A stretch of 64,000 bases of DNA from Sambucus nigra (lineage: Eukaryota > Streptophyta > Magnoliopsida > Dipsacales > Adoxaceae): NCBI GenBank assembly GCA_949130495.1, contig OX422213.1, positions 208,027,160 to 208,091,159 of the forward strand, written 5' to 3'. The translations under genes and the position numbers were made by a program. Positions 44,829-56,436 of this stretch are shown piece after piece (position 1 is the stretch's first letter; the number at the start of each line of letters is the position of its first letter). The notes under the pieces were generated by a model. The model searched no databases. It had not been told where the DNA came from and saw only the letters and a list, made by a program, of their open reading frames with translations.

Positions 44829-47013
44829 TTACATGAAGAGGGTATAGGTCACAAACGACCACCCTAATGAGCTGTCATCATTAGGCAAGGCAGTGTCAGT
44901 AGCATTCGCTGGAGGCCGACTCTTTGATGTCCCAGTTCCCTCAGCATCTATCTTAGACTCCACGAAGGAAAGAACCTCGGCCATTAAAGGGTCTTCCAAA
45001 TTTGGAGCTTCTAGAGAGGGGATAATGGCTGATACTGTGTTAGTAAACTTTAAGATGACCCACCAATAGGCCGTCTTGATCCCCCTATCCAAGTATTCAA
45101 GGACAAAATCTTAGAATTCATCAGAGAGCTTGTATGCCTCCACATCATCAGTCCCAGCCCTTTAAACAACTGTATCAAGGTCTGACTTAAATTGCGTTGC
45201 TTGATTGGTCAAAACCTCATCTTTTGACACGAGAAGGTTATCCTTTTGCTTCAGCTGCTCCTTTCCAAGCTCACCAAGAATCCTAGAGTGATCGGCTTTC
45301 ACACCATCCAGCTCTTTCTTAATATTCTGTAGCTCAGTCTTCAAGTTGGCCTCACTTTGAGTAGCTCTCTCAGCCTCTAAAATTTTTGGATAATTCTCAG
45401 CCATCCATTTCATGGTGAGGTAAAGGTGCAGACAAACTAAAACAGATGAGAGAAAAGTTAGTGATGAAGGGATAAGGGTCTAGTTGATATTGGTGAATTA
45501 AAATTGAAGGGATGAGAGAAATACCTGGGCCAGACTGTGAATCCCAAAGTCATAGACTCTGGGTGGGGGCATCTTAGCCAAGAAGTCATAATCAGAGGAT
45601 GACGGAGGAGAGAACATGGATACCTTGGTAGCCTTTATGTCTGCAATCAGAGAAGAAGGGTTGGTCTTTAACATGGTTAGATTGGTCGACCAGAAGGCAT
45701 CCAGATATGAAGAAGAACTCTGCCCCTTAGTGTGTGTATCTATGTCCTACATCCTCACCCTCGTAGGGGAATCATGTTGACCATCAACAGGAGATTCTCT
45801 CTCCTTCCTGTTTTACGAATCCTCAGGGGTCGACCCCACATTAGTTGTTTTCTTTTGGATTTGTTGAGGCTGTTTGCCTTTTTTCGTGAGACCAGCTAAT
45901 AGAATTGGGGTAGACATATCCCAAAGTGAATCAGATGTGTTTGGAGGCCGATATGCAAAAGTAAGATGGCAGGGCAGATGATAAAAGTAAAAGGGGAGCA
46001 CTTGAAAGAAATTGAAACAAAAAGAAACTCACATAATTCTGTCAAAGGGCCAACCCTCAGACCATCTTCTCTGAGGAGACGAGGGGTCATTAAATCTTCA
46101 AATTGGGGAATGTCACCATCCTTCCCCTACTCCCTTATATAGTCAGGTATAGCTCTTTCATCTAAGCTGAGTCCAGGCTCTGACCTGCTTTCATGGAGGG
46201 GTTAGACCACGCTCGAGGAACCCTCGGTCTATCTTCTTGAGGATAAACCTCAATCAGGAATTCCTAATCCCCAGAGATAAAGAAAAATTTCTTCTTCTAG
46301 TCGTGGTTTGAAGTTTGTGAAACATAGAGAAGTTTCTTATCACACCTCTTAACCCCTAGATTTAAGTACCCAGGTTGTTTGGACGAGGAGGTTATGTTAT
46401 AATAGGCAAGGAATAGACTCTTCGAGGACTCATCAGTGAATGTGTTCTTCCAGAGATAAATGTATCCAAGGATGATCCTCCATGATTTAGGAGGGCATTA
46501 GGTAGGAGCAACACCAATTTTAGAGAGTATAGAGACGATTGCAGGATAAAGAGGCAACCTGACGCCGACCCTAAATATCTGCTCGTACATAGCAATGTCT
46601 CCCTCTCGCCCCTGGAAGACCTTCTCATCTTCATTTGGGATCCTCATAGTAACATTGGGTTTAACACCGAAGGAGTTCCTCCATAGTAAGAGATCATGAT
46701 CCTTAATGGACGAGATGAAAGACGAGGCTGCTGAGGTGTCAACCTCATTATTTGAATTCTCACTCTCATCCTCGGTCCCACTACCATCGTCCTCACTTCT
46801 CTAGTCCCCAGATCCATCTGCCCAATCATTGTCAAGGGGTGGGGAAACATCTGAGAAGGTGGTTTTAAATTCAAGGGGGGACATAGAAATCACAGGGACA
46901 ACTTTAGGGTTAACTGTTCCCTCGGCCTGTTCGCGGGGGTTAAGGTTTGAGGGGTCGTCTCTTTTAGAGGTCCCATCATCAAAAGAAGATGATGCTCTAG
47001 TTCATTTATCCAT
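44829..47013 (-). pseudogene. Antisense accessory gene of the Tat element (putative gypsy-type transposon protein)
   Basis: Runs opposite to gag-pol between integrase and the 3' LTR. The likely start is the ATG at 47013-47011. Order: acidic Ser/Asp-rich N-terminus; a domain at about 46680-46280 with blocks V-T-M-R-I-P, M-Y-E-Q-I-F-R-V-G-V-R-L-P-L-Y-P and I-G-V-A-P-T...P-K-S-W-R-I-I-L-G-Y; then a coiled coil (45413-45162) and a C-terminal tail (45092-44829). The middle domain looks like the plant 'putative gypsy type transposon' family (PF04195-like). Antisense genes in this position are known in Tat-lineage elements such as maize Grande. The function is unknown. Stops and frame changes make this copy a pseudogene. 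Confidence 0.75.
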
Positions 47014-48027
47014 GAATTTTTATTGGATCTGACTCTCAGTTGGACGATAAGACGACCCGAAAGGCTCAAAGGGTGATGGTAAAATTGTAGATAATGGAAT
47101 TGGGAAAATGGGTCATAGCCAAACAGGGTAAGCCCTACGTCTAGACTCATTATCTTCTTCTATCCTCCTAATCTCTGTAAAAAATCTCTCTCTTAGAGTT
47201 GGAAACTCCTCGGCTAACATGTAAATCCTTTGGAGCATTAAGAGGAAGACCCTACACTTGAGGATTTTCTCAAGAAACCTACAAACAAGTTAAATAGTTG
47301 ACTTCAAGATCGAACTTAGAGAAATGAAAATTTTTATGGATAAACAACCAAGAATATGAGGAGTAAAGTTCACTGAAGAAGAGGATCTAAGCGTCATCGA
47401 GAAACCTAAAAAAGATAAAAATCAATATTGAACCACCACAAAACGATGGAGGAGGAACCCAGGAAAGCCTATCAGTTAATTTCTAGCCTTACAACCACTG
47501 ATGAATGGTGGATACACACGCCAAAAATGAAAAACCATCCAAGAAAATGTGCAGAAGATATTCAAAGAAGAAACCAAAGAAAACATGGAAAAAGAGAAGG
47601 AAAATGGGAAGAATGGTTAAGAGATTAACTGGGAAAGCAACCTGAAGGTGGGAGAAACTTGGAGCTCTCACAAAAATGTAGAGATGAAGGTTAAGTGCTA
47701 ACGTTAGAGGGAGAGAGTGCGCGGAAAGAAGAAGGTAGAAAAAAGGGAGATAATTGTTTAAAAATGTTTAAATACCTTGTCATTATTGGGCTCAATAACC
47801 TAGGCGACGCACAACCCATGAGGAAAATCATTATTAGGGCACAATGTTCAAAGTGTAATATGAATCCGCTGTTCTTGGGGAACATAAAATGATGGTTGAC
47901 TCCTGATAAATGTCGATCAACATGACAAATGTCACTCATCAGCCTGACGACTCATCAACTGAACATCCAAAGACAATATTACCCCCAGCCACCTCAACAG
48001 CATTGATGACTTAGGGCTAGGGATGAT
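47014..48027. other. Tat element region between antisense gene and 3' LTR
   Basis: About 1 kb containing the presumed antisense promoter. Short plus-strand open frames at 47428-47628 and 47695-47892 show no motif. The tract AGGGCTAGGGA (48012-48022) before the LTR is a weak polypurine tract. Confidence 0.5.
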
Positions 48028-48873
48028 TGATATACCAAAATATACCCTCGGCCTAGCTGAGGGTAGCCTCATCTAGGATGAGGGCTCAGCTATAATTTTA
48101 CCCCTAGGGTGTTATACTAAAGATAGGGGTTCGTCAGGCCGACCGCATTAGCAATACGAGTATGTTGGATGGCCCAAATCATCCCAAGCCCATGGAGATT
48201 GAAGCCTCGACTTGGGGGAAGTTTAGACGAGTATACGATCGGCGACCCTTTATAGGCCGATAATACAAATATCCTACGTTCAGTAATCAGGGCTTCCACA
48301 AGGTTAGCATCAGCCTCGACCTATCACTATAGGCCGAGGGTGACACCGTTATGGCGCGTGATTTGGGAGATACATGGAATAGTGTGTGTGGGACTCATGT
48401 AGCACGTGGAATAAAACATTATAACAAGATCATTCCCTCACGTGAGGGAATATTATGGCATCAATTCTTACAAGTGGCTCAGCCAGGTGTCAATAGGGGA
48501 TTAGCTAGATCATCATTCACATGCTGAATGCATGCTTAGAGGTACACTACAGCCCCCAAGCCCTATATATACTTGTCTCCTTTAACCTTGTAAGGGGATC
48601 GATAATTGTAACCCTAGCAAAAACCCTGTTTGTACACAGTAGAGAGAGCTTGTGCATTGTATCCAAGGCCTTTTAGTGCTCGTATTTAATGGGTCACACA
48701 CTCACAGTGGATGTAGGACTGATTGGCTGAACCACTATACATCAGTCTTCATACCTCTTTTACTCACCTACTTCTATATACATACATACATATATAACTT
48801 TATTACTTCAATTATTGCTATTGTTTGAGATCTATCACCTCTTTATATGGTGGTGCTGTTTTAAGCATCATCA
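48028..48873 (+). repeat. 3' LTR of the Tat element
   Basis: Starts TGATATACCAAAATATACC, ends AGCATCATCA, 846 bp. It carries an extra segment of about 30 bp near 48118-48148 compared with the 5' LTR. Confidence 0.88.
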
Positions 48874-51100
48874 AAGAAGTTACAAAATAATGAGTTGATC
48901 CGAGAGAGAGAGAGTTCCTAAGGCAATTTTTTATCACCATTTTTATGGAATTAGTGTATGACCACATAGTGGCAGGTATTCGAACGAAGTTTTATATTAT
49001 TATGAGTAAGAACCAGAGATGGTTTGATTAAGGCTTAAATATTTTATGCAATTGGTATTACTGCTGGTTTTTGAGTAATAATTGTATGTTTGCCATGATT
49101 TGGAAATAGTACTTGTTAAGAGTGGGTGCAATGATGTGAGGATTAAAGTGTGTATGATTTATTTGTCTTGTTGAATCCATCACTTGTTTTCGATTTCCAT
49201 CACTTGGATGATAATGAGATTTTGTACTACCTAGACTGGGACTTGACCCAGGTTGGAATAATATGGTTTTGTTTTAGATAGATTGTGTTAGAGAATGTAA
49301 CCCACCACCACATGAAAATTAATGGTTAAGTGTACCTACTGTTATGAAAGTTGAAGCATAAATTGATGATATATAGTTTTGGGAGTATTTGACTATATGT
49401 GTGTATTTATTGCCTCAAAATACGGGCTTAAAGTACGCCTATATTTGTTCCACTATATGTGGTTACATGGGTCAAGTGAGCACCCATATTATGTGGAGGT
49501 TTTAGATTTTCTATTGATGTAGTTCTTTGATTAGGGATATTATGAAGTGCGCGGTTCATAATATCAAAATATGTTGTGTGTTGATAATTTTGTTTAGGAA
49601 TAGCGGTTTCACTAAAAGCTATCCTTTTATATAAGGATTGACTGTTAATGCAATCCCGTGGCTATAGTTTTGGTGGTCACTAGGGTATGGTTTTGGGGGT
49701 GAGTGCCATCATCCCATATGGAAGTGACTATGAGACTTGTTGTATGAATAAATTATATGTATATCCTATATATATTGTGATAGTTTGGGGCATGTGATCA
49801 TCCTTTATATTGTGTTATTTATTCATGGGTCAGTGGAACCCTAGTGAGTGATGGGTTTTGTGAACGCCTTGTGCACTTTGTTAGTTATTCTTGAGTGATG
49901 GAAATGCCCTACTATAATTTCACAGAGCGAATGTGATAATGAGATTTTGATTTTAGAATAAGGGTGCCTATTGGATATGATGATTAAGGTCAGAGTACTC
50001 ATATGAGTTATATGCTAGTGGAATACTTTATAGGACAACTACATAGGTTAATCAACTAATGATGGAATATTTCATAGCGTGTGAGGATACGCTTGATAGG
50101 AAGCGTTTATATTGTGAAAAATTGAGTCATTTTGAGGAAAATGTGTCTAGGAATGGCCACAATTACATGAAGTTGTTTAGGATCATGTATGATGTTAGCC
50201 TAGTGACGTTGTTGGGATAACTAGTGAAATTAGGCCCTTATTTGACTGAGCAAATGTTTGGATGTAAATGAGTGGTTGGAACATTATGTTGGATTGAGGT
50301 TAGACGGACTATGCCTTATTGGATGTTTCGAAATTTTTGATGTTTTCTTTTCGAGAGCTATTGGATCGATTGACCCATAGAGTTTAGGTATAACTATTGG
50401 AATGAGTAAACTTTTTATTAGAGTAGTAACAGGTGGGCATACCTTGTGATGAATTTTTATTGTGTGGATAGTGCATTGTTGCATGTTGGGTCTTGGGTTG
50501 AAAATTTTTGATAACCAACTGAGCTAGGTAGTAGTGTATTATAAGGGTTCCTTATTTGGATTTCACTTGCGATACATCCCACACACACAACTTAATAAGG
50601 TTTAGGAGTTGAGAAACGGTTGTAAACTAGGACATTTCTTATTACGTTGAACATTACTTATGTGGATAGATAACGCATCGATCGACAAGATATTTCAAGA
50701 CTTCGGGCCAAAGAGGACAAGTAGTGCAATAACGAGAACACCGTGGGATGTTTGCACCACCAACAAAATATGTTGGGCAATTTAAGAAAAAGTCAAGTCG
50801 CGATTAGTATCGTGGTAGAGTATGTCTTTACTCTGCGATTAAACCTCTTATATATTGTTGTTCAATTGTGCATCTATATGCTTATGTGTGCATATGTGAT
50901 ATTTGTGATGTATTTGTACAAGTTGTATTTGGTGTATGGGTGCCCTAATCGTGGCATATTATGGTAGGCATATGTGAGACTTTTCCCTTTATCTAGTGGT
51001 GATACGGATACATGGTAGTTGTGTATAAGCCTATGATATTTGCAGAGTTTACGTTTCAACATTATGCTGTAGCGAATTTTGAGAACCGAATTCTTCTATT
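48874..51100 (+). other. Probable 3' internal region of a Tekay/Del-like element
   Basis: It ends at a polypurine tract. Its last 40 bases (51071-51110, GCGAATTTTGAGAACCGAATTC region) resemble the conserved 3' end of plant Tekay/Del elements just after pol. I see no surviving integrase or chromodomain motif. Confidence 0.4.
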
Positions 51101-51110
51101 AGGGGGAAGA
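51101..51110 (+). promoter_or_regulatory. Polypurine tract of the Tekay/Del-like element
   Basis: AGGGGGAAGA directly before TATAATACCCCGTATTT, the usual order of a Tekay/Del 3' LTR border. Confidence 0.75.
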
Positions 51111-52713
51111 ATATAATACCCCGTATTTTTGGCATTATTTATTATTTATTAATTGTGAGAAAAAAATAATAAAATAAAAATTAATTATTACTTGAGAAAC
51201 TTTCATAATAACAAAATTTCATATTTAGGTGACAATTAAATTTGCATATTATGTGATTTATTTGTACCGTACACTATTATTAGTTATTATGTGTAATTAA
51301 TTAATTGTATGGGACTTTATGCATTTATGCATAAAATAATTAAATTAGTTATTTTATTTTATGTTGAGAGGTTTTACCATGAGATATGAGGTATAACCAG
51401 TCGGAGTGAACTCTAGAGTGATATAGAGAATCGATTATGTGTTTGTTATCGTCTTAAGATAGGCCCAGTGGGTAGGTATACCCTAAGGCTAAGTTTCGGC
51501 TATTTCGGGTAAAATTTTGGGTCCATTTGAGGGCCCAAAAATAATCTTAATATGGAGGTGCGAAAATGAGAGATATTTTCTAAGGTTAAATCTCTTTAAT
51601 TAGTCATTATTATCAAAAGAAAAAACCCTAGCAGCCATAAGACTTGTGGGAATATTAGAGAAGGCCTGGAGAGGAGAAAGTACAAAGGATTCAAGAAAAA
51701 GGTTCACCATTCGTCATTTTAAAGAAAAAAAATATCTTGCAACAGTAACTTCTTTAGAATATGTGTAATCCTATATTAATCAATGAGTAGAATGAATGTT
51801 TAGGTCCTCATTAAATTAGTCTTAATCATGTTTGTGTATATGGGTTAATTAGGAGTTGGATTAATTTCTTAAGCATTGATGATTTTACTTTTATGGATAG
51901 TATATGAAATTATGTATTGTAGATGTGTAAATATGTAATAGAACTCATGATTTAGGGTTCATTTTAGTTATGAATTAAAAGTCCAATTTCTGTATTGGAT
52001 ATCAAATCGTAGAGAAATTAAAGTTCTTGCATGTGTTTGATGAACTAGGTTTAAAATTATGAATTTGATGAATTGAGACTTGTTTTGATGATCTTGATCT
52101 TGAATAATCATTGGAGTACATTAAGGAACAGTATCCCGTAGTTAGGTTAATGTATTGTTGTGTTTTGAATCTGTTTAGGGAGATTGGAGAAGCTTTAATG
52201 GATGGTTTAGAGGCTAAATCCCGTAGGAGGAAGAAGGGCATATGATCTGGGCGATCAATTGATCCCATAGATTTTTCAAAACATGGAAATGCAGATTTTT
52301 TAATTATGAACGCGCGGGCACTAGTTTCATATTTTTTTGGATTTTTATTAAATTTATTATGAATATTTTACCAACAGTGCGCAAAGGTGAAATTCTGGAT
52401 TGGTGATTTTGGGTTGGGCTTTTGTCTAAGGTTTTTAGCTTAGTTTATTGAGATATTATACTTGATTAATATTGGGATTAGTTACGTAGGCTGCAGATTT
52501 AAACCTTAATACACTTTATTGCCATTTGTTATTATGATCGGGTTGGATTGGGTAGACGCGCGAGTGAGAGATATCCTATGGTCGTATGTATGTACTGAGC
52601 TTGGAGAATAACGAACTAAAGTGTTTGGGGGCTGATTAAGGTCTTGAGAGATTATATTCCGCGCAATTGTCTTAGTATTATATAAGGAGACATATACGTA
52701 TGTTACGGGAGAG

Positions 52714-52750
52714 TACACACACACACACAATATATATATATATATAATAA
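52714..52750. repeat. (AC)n(AT)n microsatellite at the left Helitron flank
   Basis: ACACACACACACACA followed by ATATAT repeats. The mirror-like (TA)n(CA)n occurs at the right flank (56191-56225). Confidence 0.85.
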
Positions 52751-53813
52751 GTTACAAAACTTATGTATGTCATAATCTTAACCTATGATGTCACAAGAAA
52801 TAATTTTTTTTGCAATACCCATTTTAGCCTTGAAAATTTTGATTTCTCCCTCTTTTTAAGGCTTTAATTTGTTTCCCCCTTCTTTTCAAAATTCAAAAAG
52901 AAGGGCATAATAGAAATTTTCATATCTCCCCTCACACACGCCTCCTATTTTATTTTTTCCCTATCTCGATTACCTCATTCCCCATCTTCTTTTCTCACAA
53001 ATGCATGAATGAAAAAACTTCTCATCCAGCCATTCCAAATGAAGCCCCCCTTTGGACGGAAAAGGTCAACTCTCCCCCTTTATCTCTCTATTTCCCATTT
53101 TGAACTCATCTCTCCATTGTCGATCCTAACTTTTGTGAGATTCAAATAAATATTTATGTCTTCATCTTTCATTCGAAACCAGTTTTTTTTGTAAATTTCA
53201 AACCCCCAAATCATGATTGTTTGAGGGTTGTCTCGATGTTTTTATTTCAGATCTCTCAACGATTACTTGTGTAAGTGTTTAAAACTTCTTATTATTAATT
53301 ATGTGTTTGTTTTGTTTAAAACCCAAAAATGTCAGCGTTTGTTTTCTTTAAACTTCCATATTATGGATCGGTTTAAGCACTCAGTTGTTTACATTTTGTG
53401 TATAGTAGAGACTTTTATTGTTCAATGGGTTTGAAATTGTGTACAACACTCATCGTGAGAAATACCATCCTTTTAATTCATTTGAAAACCTAAAACTCAA
53501 GCTCTGTTTGTAAACCCCAAGCTCTGTTTATAGAGAGTATCGGTTTCTCAATCGATACGCAAATAGAGAGAGAGAGAGAACCCATTAGTTTCTCTATTTA
53601 CCCAAAAGCATCGTATGCTCTATAAAAAGAGCTTGAGGTTTGCCCAAAAGCATCGTCTACAGTATACACTTCATCCAAGGAGACGATTGAGGTTTGCTAC
53701 CTTTTTGGTTTAATGTTTGCAGATCGAAACCTAATGAAGTTTGAAAATCATTTTTTTTTTCCAAATAGACTCTTAATGATGTATATGTTCTCTCATTCAC
53801 TTTGATTTGAATT

Positions 53814-54222
53814 TTGTTATTTATGTTTTGTGGATTCATCACACCTCCGTGTTCCAAAGATATGGAATTGATGAAAGATCGTTCAGTGGGTTGCTATATA
53901 AGATTCAATTGCCACTCCACAACTATTTCGGTAATAACTAGATCTCCAATTAGAGCATTATCAAGGGTGGTGATGGAGAGTTCAGTCAATGTGACACAAC
54001 AGAATTACAGAATGGGAAAGAAACTTCTGATAGAGAATGCAATGAAAACTAGCAAGACAAGGATGATCAGAAGGTTGTGAATGAAAGTGTACATCTAGGG
54101 GATCGTGAAGAATCGGAGATGGTGAAGATGAGTGAACATGAAAATACTTTTCATATAGAAAATCAATGTGTGCATTGGGGGGTGAATGACATAGAATTTT
54201 TTACTGATGATGGTTAGCATAA
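53814..54222 (+). pseudogene. Possible captured gene fragment in the Helitron
   Basis: An 88-codon open frame (53814-54080), then after a stop an in-phase-looking acidic stretch rich in Glu, Asn and His to about 54222. Codon use is less AT-biased than the surroundings. I do not recognise the protein. Helitrons often carry host exons, which is the only reason for the suggestion. Confidence 0.3.
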
Positions 54223-54300
54223 CAGTGACCAAGTTTAGTTTAATAGTCCCTTTTTGTATGTGTGCATTGGGGGGTGAATGACAGAGAATTTTGTTAGCAT
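54170..54300. repeat. Partial tandem duplication in the Helitron
   Basis: GTGTGCATTGGGGGGTGAATGACA occurs at about 54170-54193 and again at 54261-54284, each followed by a worn AGAATTTT...GTTAGCAT stretch, a copy about 90 bp downstream. Confidence 0.85.
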
Positions 54301-56162
54301 GTAAAAACTTTTAATTTTATTTTATTTTCTTGATGTGTAGAGTGTCAATTAGATCTTTAGTTGGCTACACATGGGTTTTGTTCTTAGTTCTCGAGAAAAC
54401 TCGTCTCTCACATGTATTTGTCTCTCTTTATAGTTAAATTTTATATATTTTTATCTTAAAATTGTTGCTAGAGAAAAAAAAACGGTTTGTGGGGCCTTTT
54501 GAAATTTTCTTTTTTGTTTAATTTTGTAGGGACATGTTTATTATCGAATTTGTCTCTATGTTAGACATGGGTATGTAGATTTTTAAATCAGATTTTCTTA
54601 AAGGTTTCATGATAAATTTTGGATGCAAAGTGGGTTAGAGCCACGCATAATTTCACTCGTCTGTCCATGTGTCTTTGGTGTATATGTGATCTGCCAAATG
54701 TGTTGTTCATGGTTCCACATTTGTACATTTGTTCTTCTTTAGGTGTTCAATTACAGAGAAGGTTGAAACATGGTAAAGTCCCACTCCGAGCTATGTTTTT
54801 ATGGAGAAAAATATCTCTCCCTCTATGAGGTTATGTTGTGTTTTTTGGATTTTTAATTACCTTTTTGTTGAGTTACGACTTTAAAGTTTTCGTTTTGGGT
54901 TTGTTATTTCAATTGGTTTTGTTTGTTTAACTTTGCTAACTATTTTTTTATCTATTTTTTTAGGAACACACTATCTTGCGGTCTGTTTGAAACTCTTTTT
55001 TTTATAGGTACACACTATTTTTTTACTAAAATGGATGTCTTGGTTTAGATCGGTTCGTTTCAAGATTTATAGGAGTATATATGTTTTGTGGTAATCATGA
55101 GAAGGAGATGAAAAGTTTGCTCAGATGGTTGATTTTACATTTGGCAAGCACGTTAAACTATGGGATCCAAATGAAGTTGGACCAAATTTTCTCACTTTGA
55201 ACATCTTAGGTACTTCAAGTTAAATTATGGGATTACTGGTCTAAAAGATCCCAATTTATTTTAAGGATGGGATTCCAAGAAGACCATCCTACAAAAGTTC
55301 CAACTCTATCATAGAGAGGCTGACTAGTCACTTCAACATTTAATGGATCATGAGTTAATATTTTATTATGCAATGTAAAACTACTATTATTTTGTCATTC
55401 ACTTTTATCTTTATGTTGTTTGAGAGATTCCCTTTTCATAAAATGCACGAGTTTCTATTGATTAAGATCTCTTTTATTTTCTTATTCAAATTTATTTTGT
55501 TTGATTTTAAGAAATTAAAATAATTTTCTCATGCTTTCAAAAACTAACTTGGTCATACATTGTACCCATCTACTTTGGGAACAACATTTCCCATTTACTT
55601 TTTGACCTATTAGATGTTTTGTATCTTTAAGGTTCATAGACCTGTACCTCATAGATGTACACGTATCAAACTCTTATCTAACTTCGAAGATTTGTACAGA
55701 TTTAAAAGGCACTTCAAATTGTGGGGCCCAAGGTTATGTAAGAAGCAATATGTATATAAAAACTGTTTATATACATAACTTATAAAAAAAATTCTGGTAA
55801 AAAGAACAAAAATAAAGTATAGAATTCAATGAAAAAATATTCGGCATAAAATAAATAGATTATATATATATGATTTAAAACATTTAAATAAAAAAAATAT
55901 TTTTACTGCTCAAAAGTAGGCGTGTGTGTAAAGTAAATAAACAAAAAAAGCTGATTAAAAAATCGTTATAAAAACTAAGCATAAATTTTCTAATTTATTT
56001 AAACTTATAGTATATGAAAAATTTATTAATTACATTGTGTACAACTTTATAATTTTCAAAATTATACATTGTTTTGTTGGGGATCGAAATTTTTTCCATT
56101 TTTAAATTACGTATTTTGAAATTTTTTGCCGTTTTGTAATTACGTACTTAAAAAATTTCCAA

Positions 56163-56190
56163 CGTGCCTTCAGGCACGGGCATACCCTAG
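56163..56190 (+). terminator. Helitron 3' hairpin and CTAG end
   Basis: Six-bp perfect stem, 4-base loop, then GGCATACC and CTAG. In Helitrons the hairpin acts as the stop signal for rolling-circle copying. Confidence 0.75.
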
Positions 56191-56348
56191 TATATATATA
56201 TATATAAACACACACACACACACATACTAGGTAACGCATACTCTTAAGCGTACCCAAGCCATGTTGTTAATATATATATTTATTAACTCTCAACCCTTAT
56301 TTAATCAAACTCTTAATTTATTACGTCTCTAAACTATAGGCACCTGCA

Positions 56349-56350
<2 letters not shown>

Positions 56351-56436
<86 letters not shown>
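56351..56436. repeat. (AC)17(AT)20(GT)5 compound microsatellite
   Basis: AC units 56351-56385, AT units to 56426, GT units to 56436. The block is largely self-complementary and could fold into a cruciform. Open frames through it are artefacts. Confidence 0.9.

Larger units (their letters stand above)
36689..48873 (+). mobile_element. Full-length, inactive Tat-type Gypsy retrotransposon, 12.2 kb
   Basis: Two LTRs, primer-site-like sequence, gag, protease, RT, RNase H, second RNase H, integrase, a noncoding minisatellite and an antisense accessory gene, in the order known for Tat/Grande/Retand-type elements. Every coding segment has stops or frameshifts. No clear 5-bp target duplication is visible (AGGAT before, AAGAA after). 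The LTRs differ at many sites and by an insertion of about 30 bp in the 3' LTR near 48120, so the insertion is old. Confidence 0.88.
52751..56190 (+). mobile_element. Non-autonomous Helitron (3' end certain, 5' end not located)
   Basis: The 3' end has a perfect hairpin CGTGCC-TTCA-GGCACG (56163-56178) and, after 8 bases, CTAG (56187-56190), followed by T. This is the Helitron 3' signature (hairpin then CTRR, insertion between A and T). It sits in TA-rich microsatellite DNA, the usual target. No TC start is visible near 52750, so the 5' limit is set at the end of the microsatellite. No Rep/helicase is present. It holds possible captured gene pieces at 53814-54222. Confidence 0.6.

Noticed and set aside
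36684..48878. Target-site duplication of the Tat element
   Set aside because: AGGAT before and AAGAA after do not match; any duplication has decayed or the border is off by some bases.
49000..51100. Possible Tekay integrase or chromodomain upstream of the polypurine tract
   Set aside because: No frame shows the expected blocks; only the 3' border is convincing.
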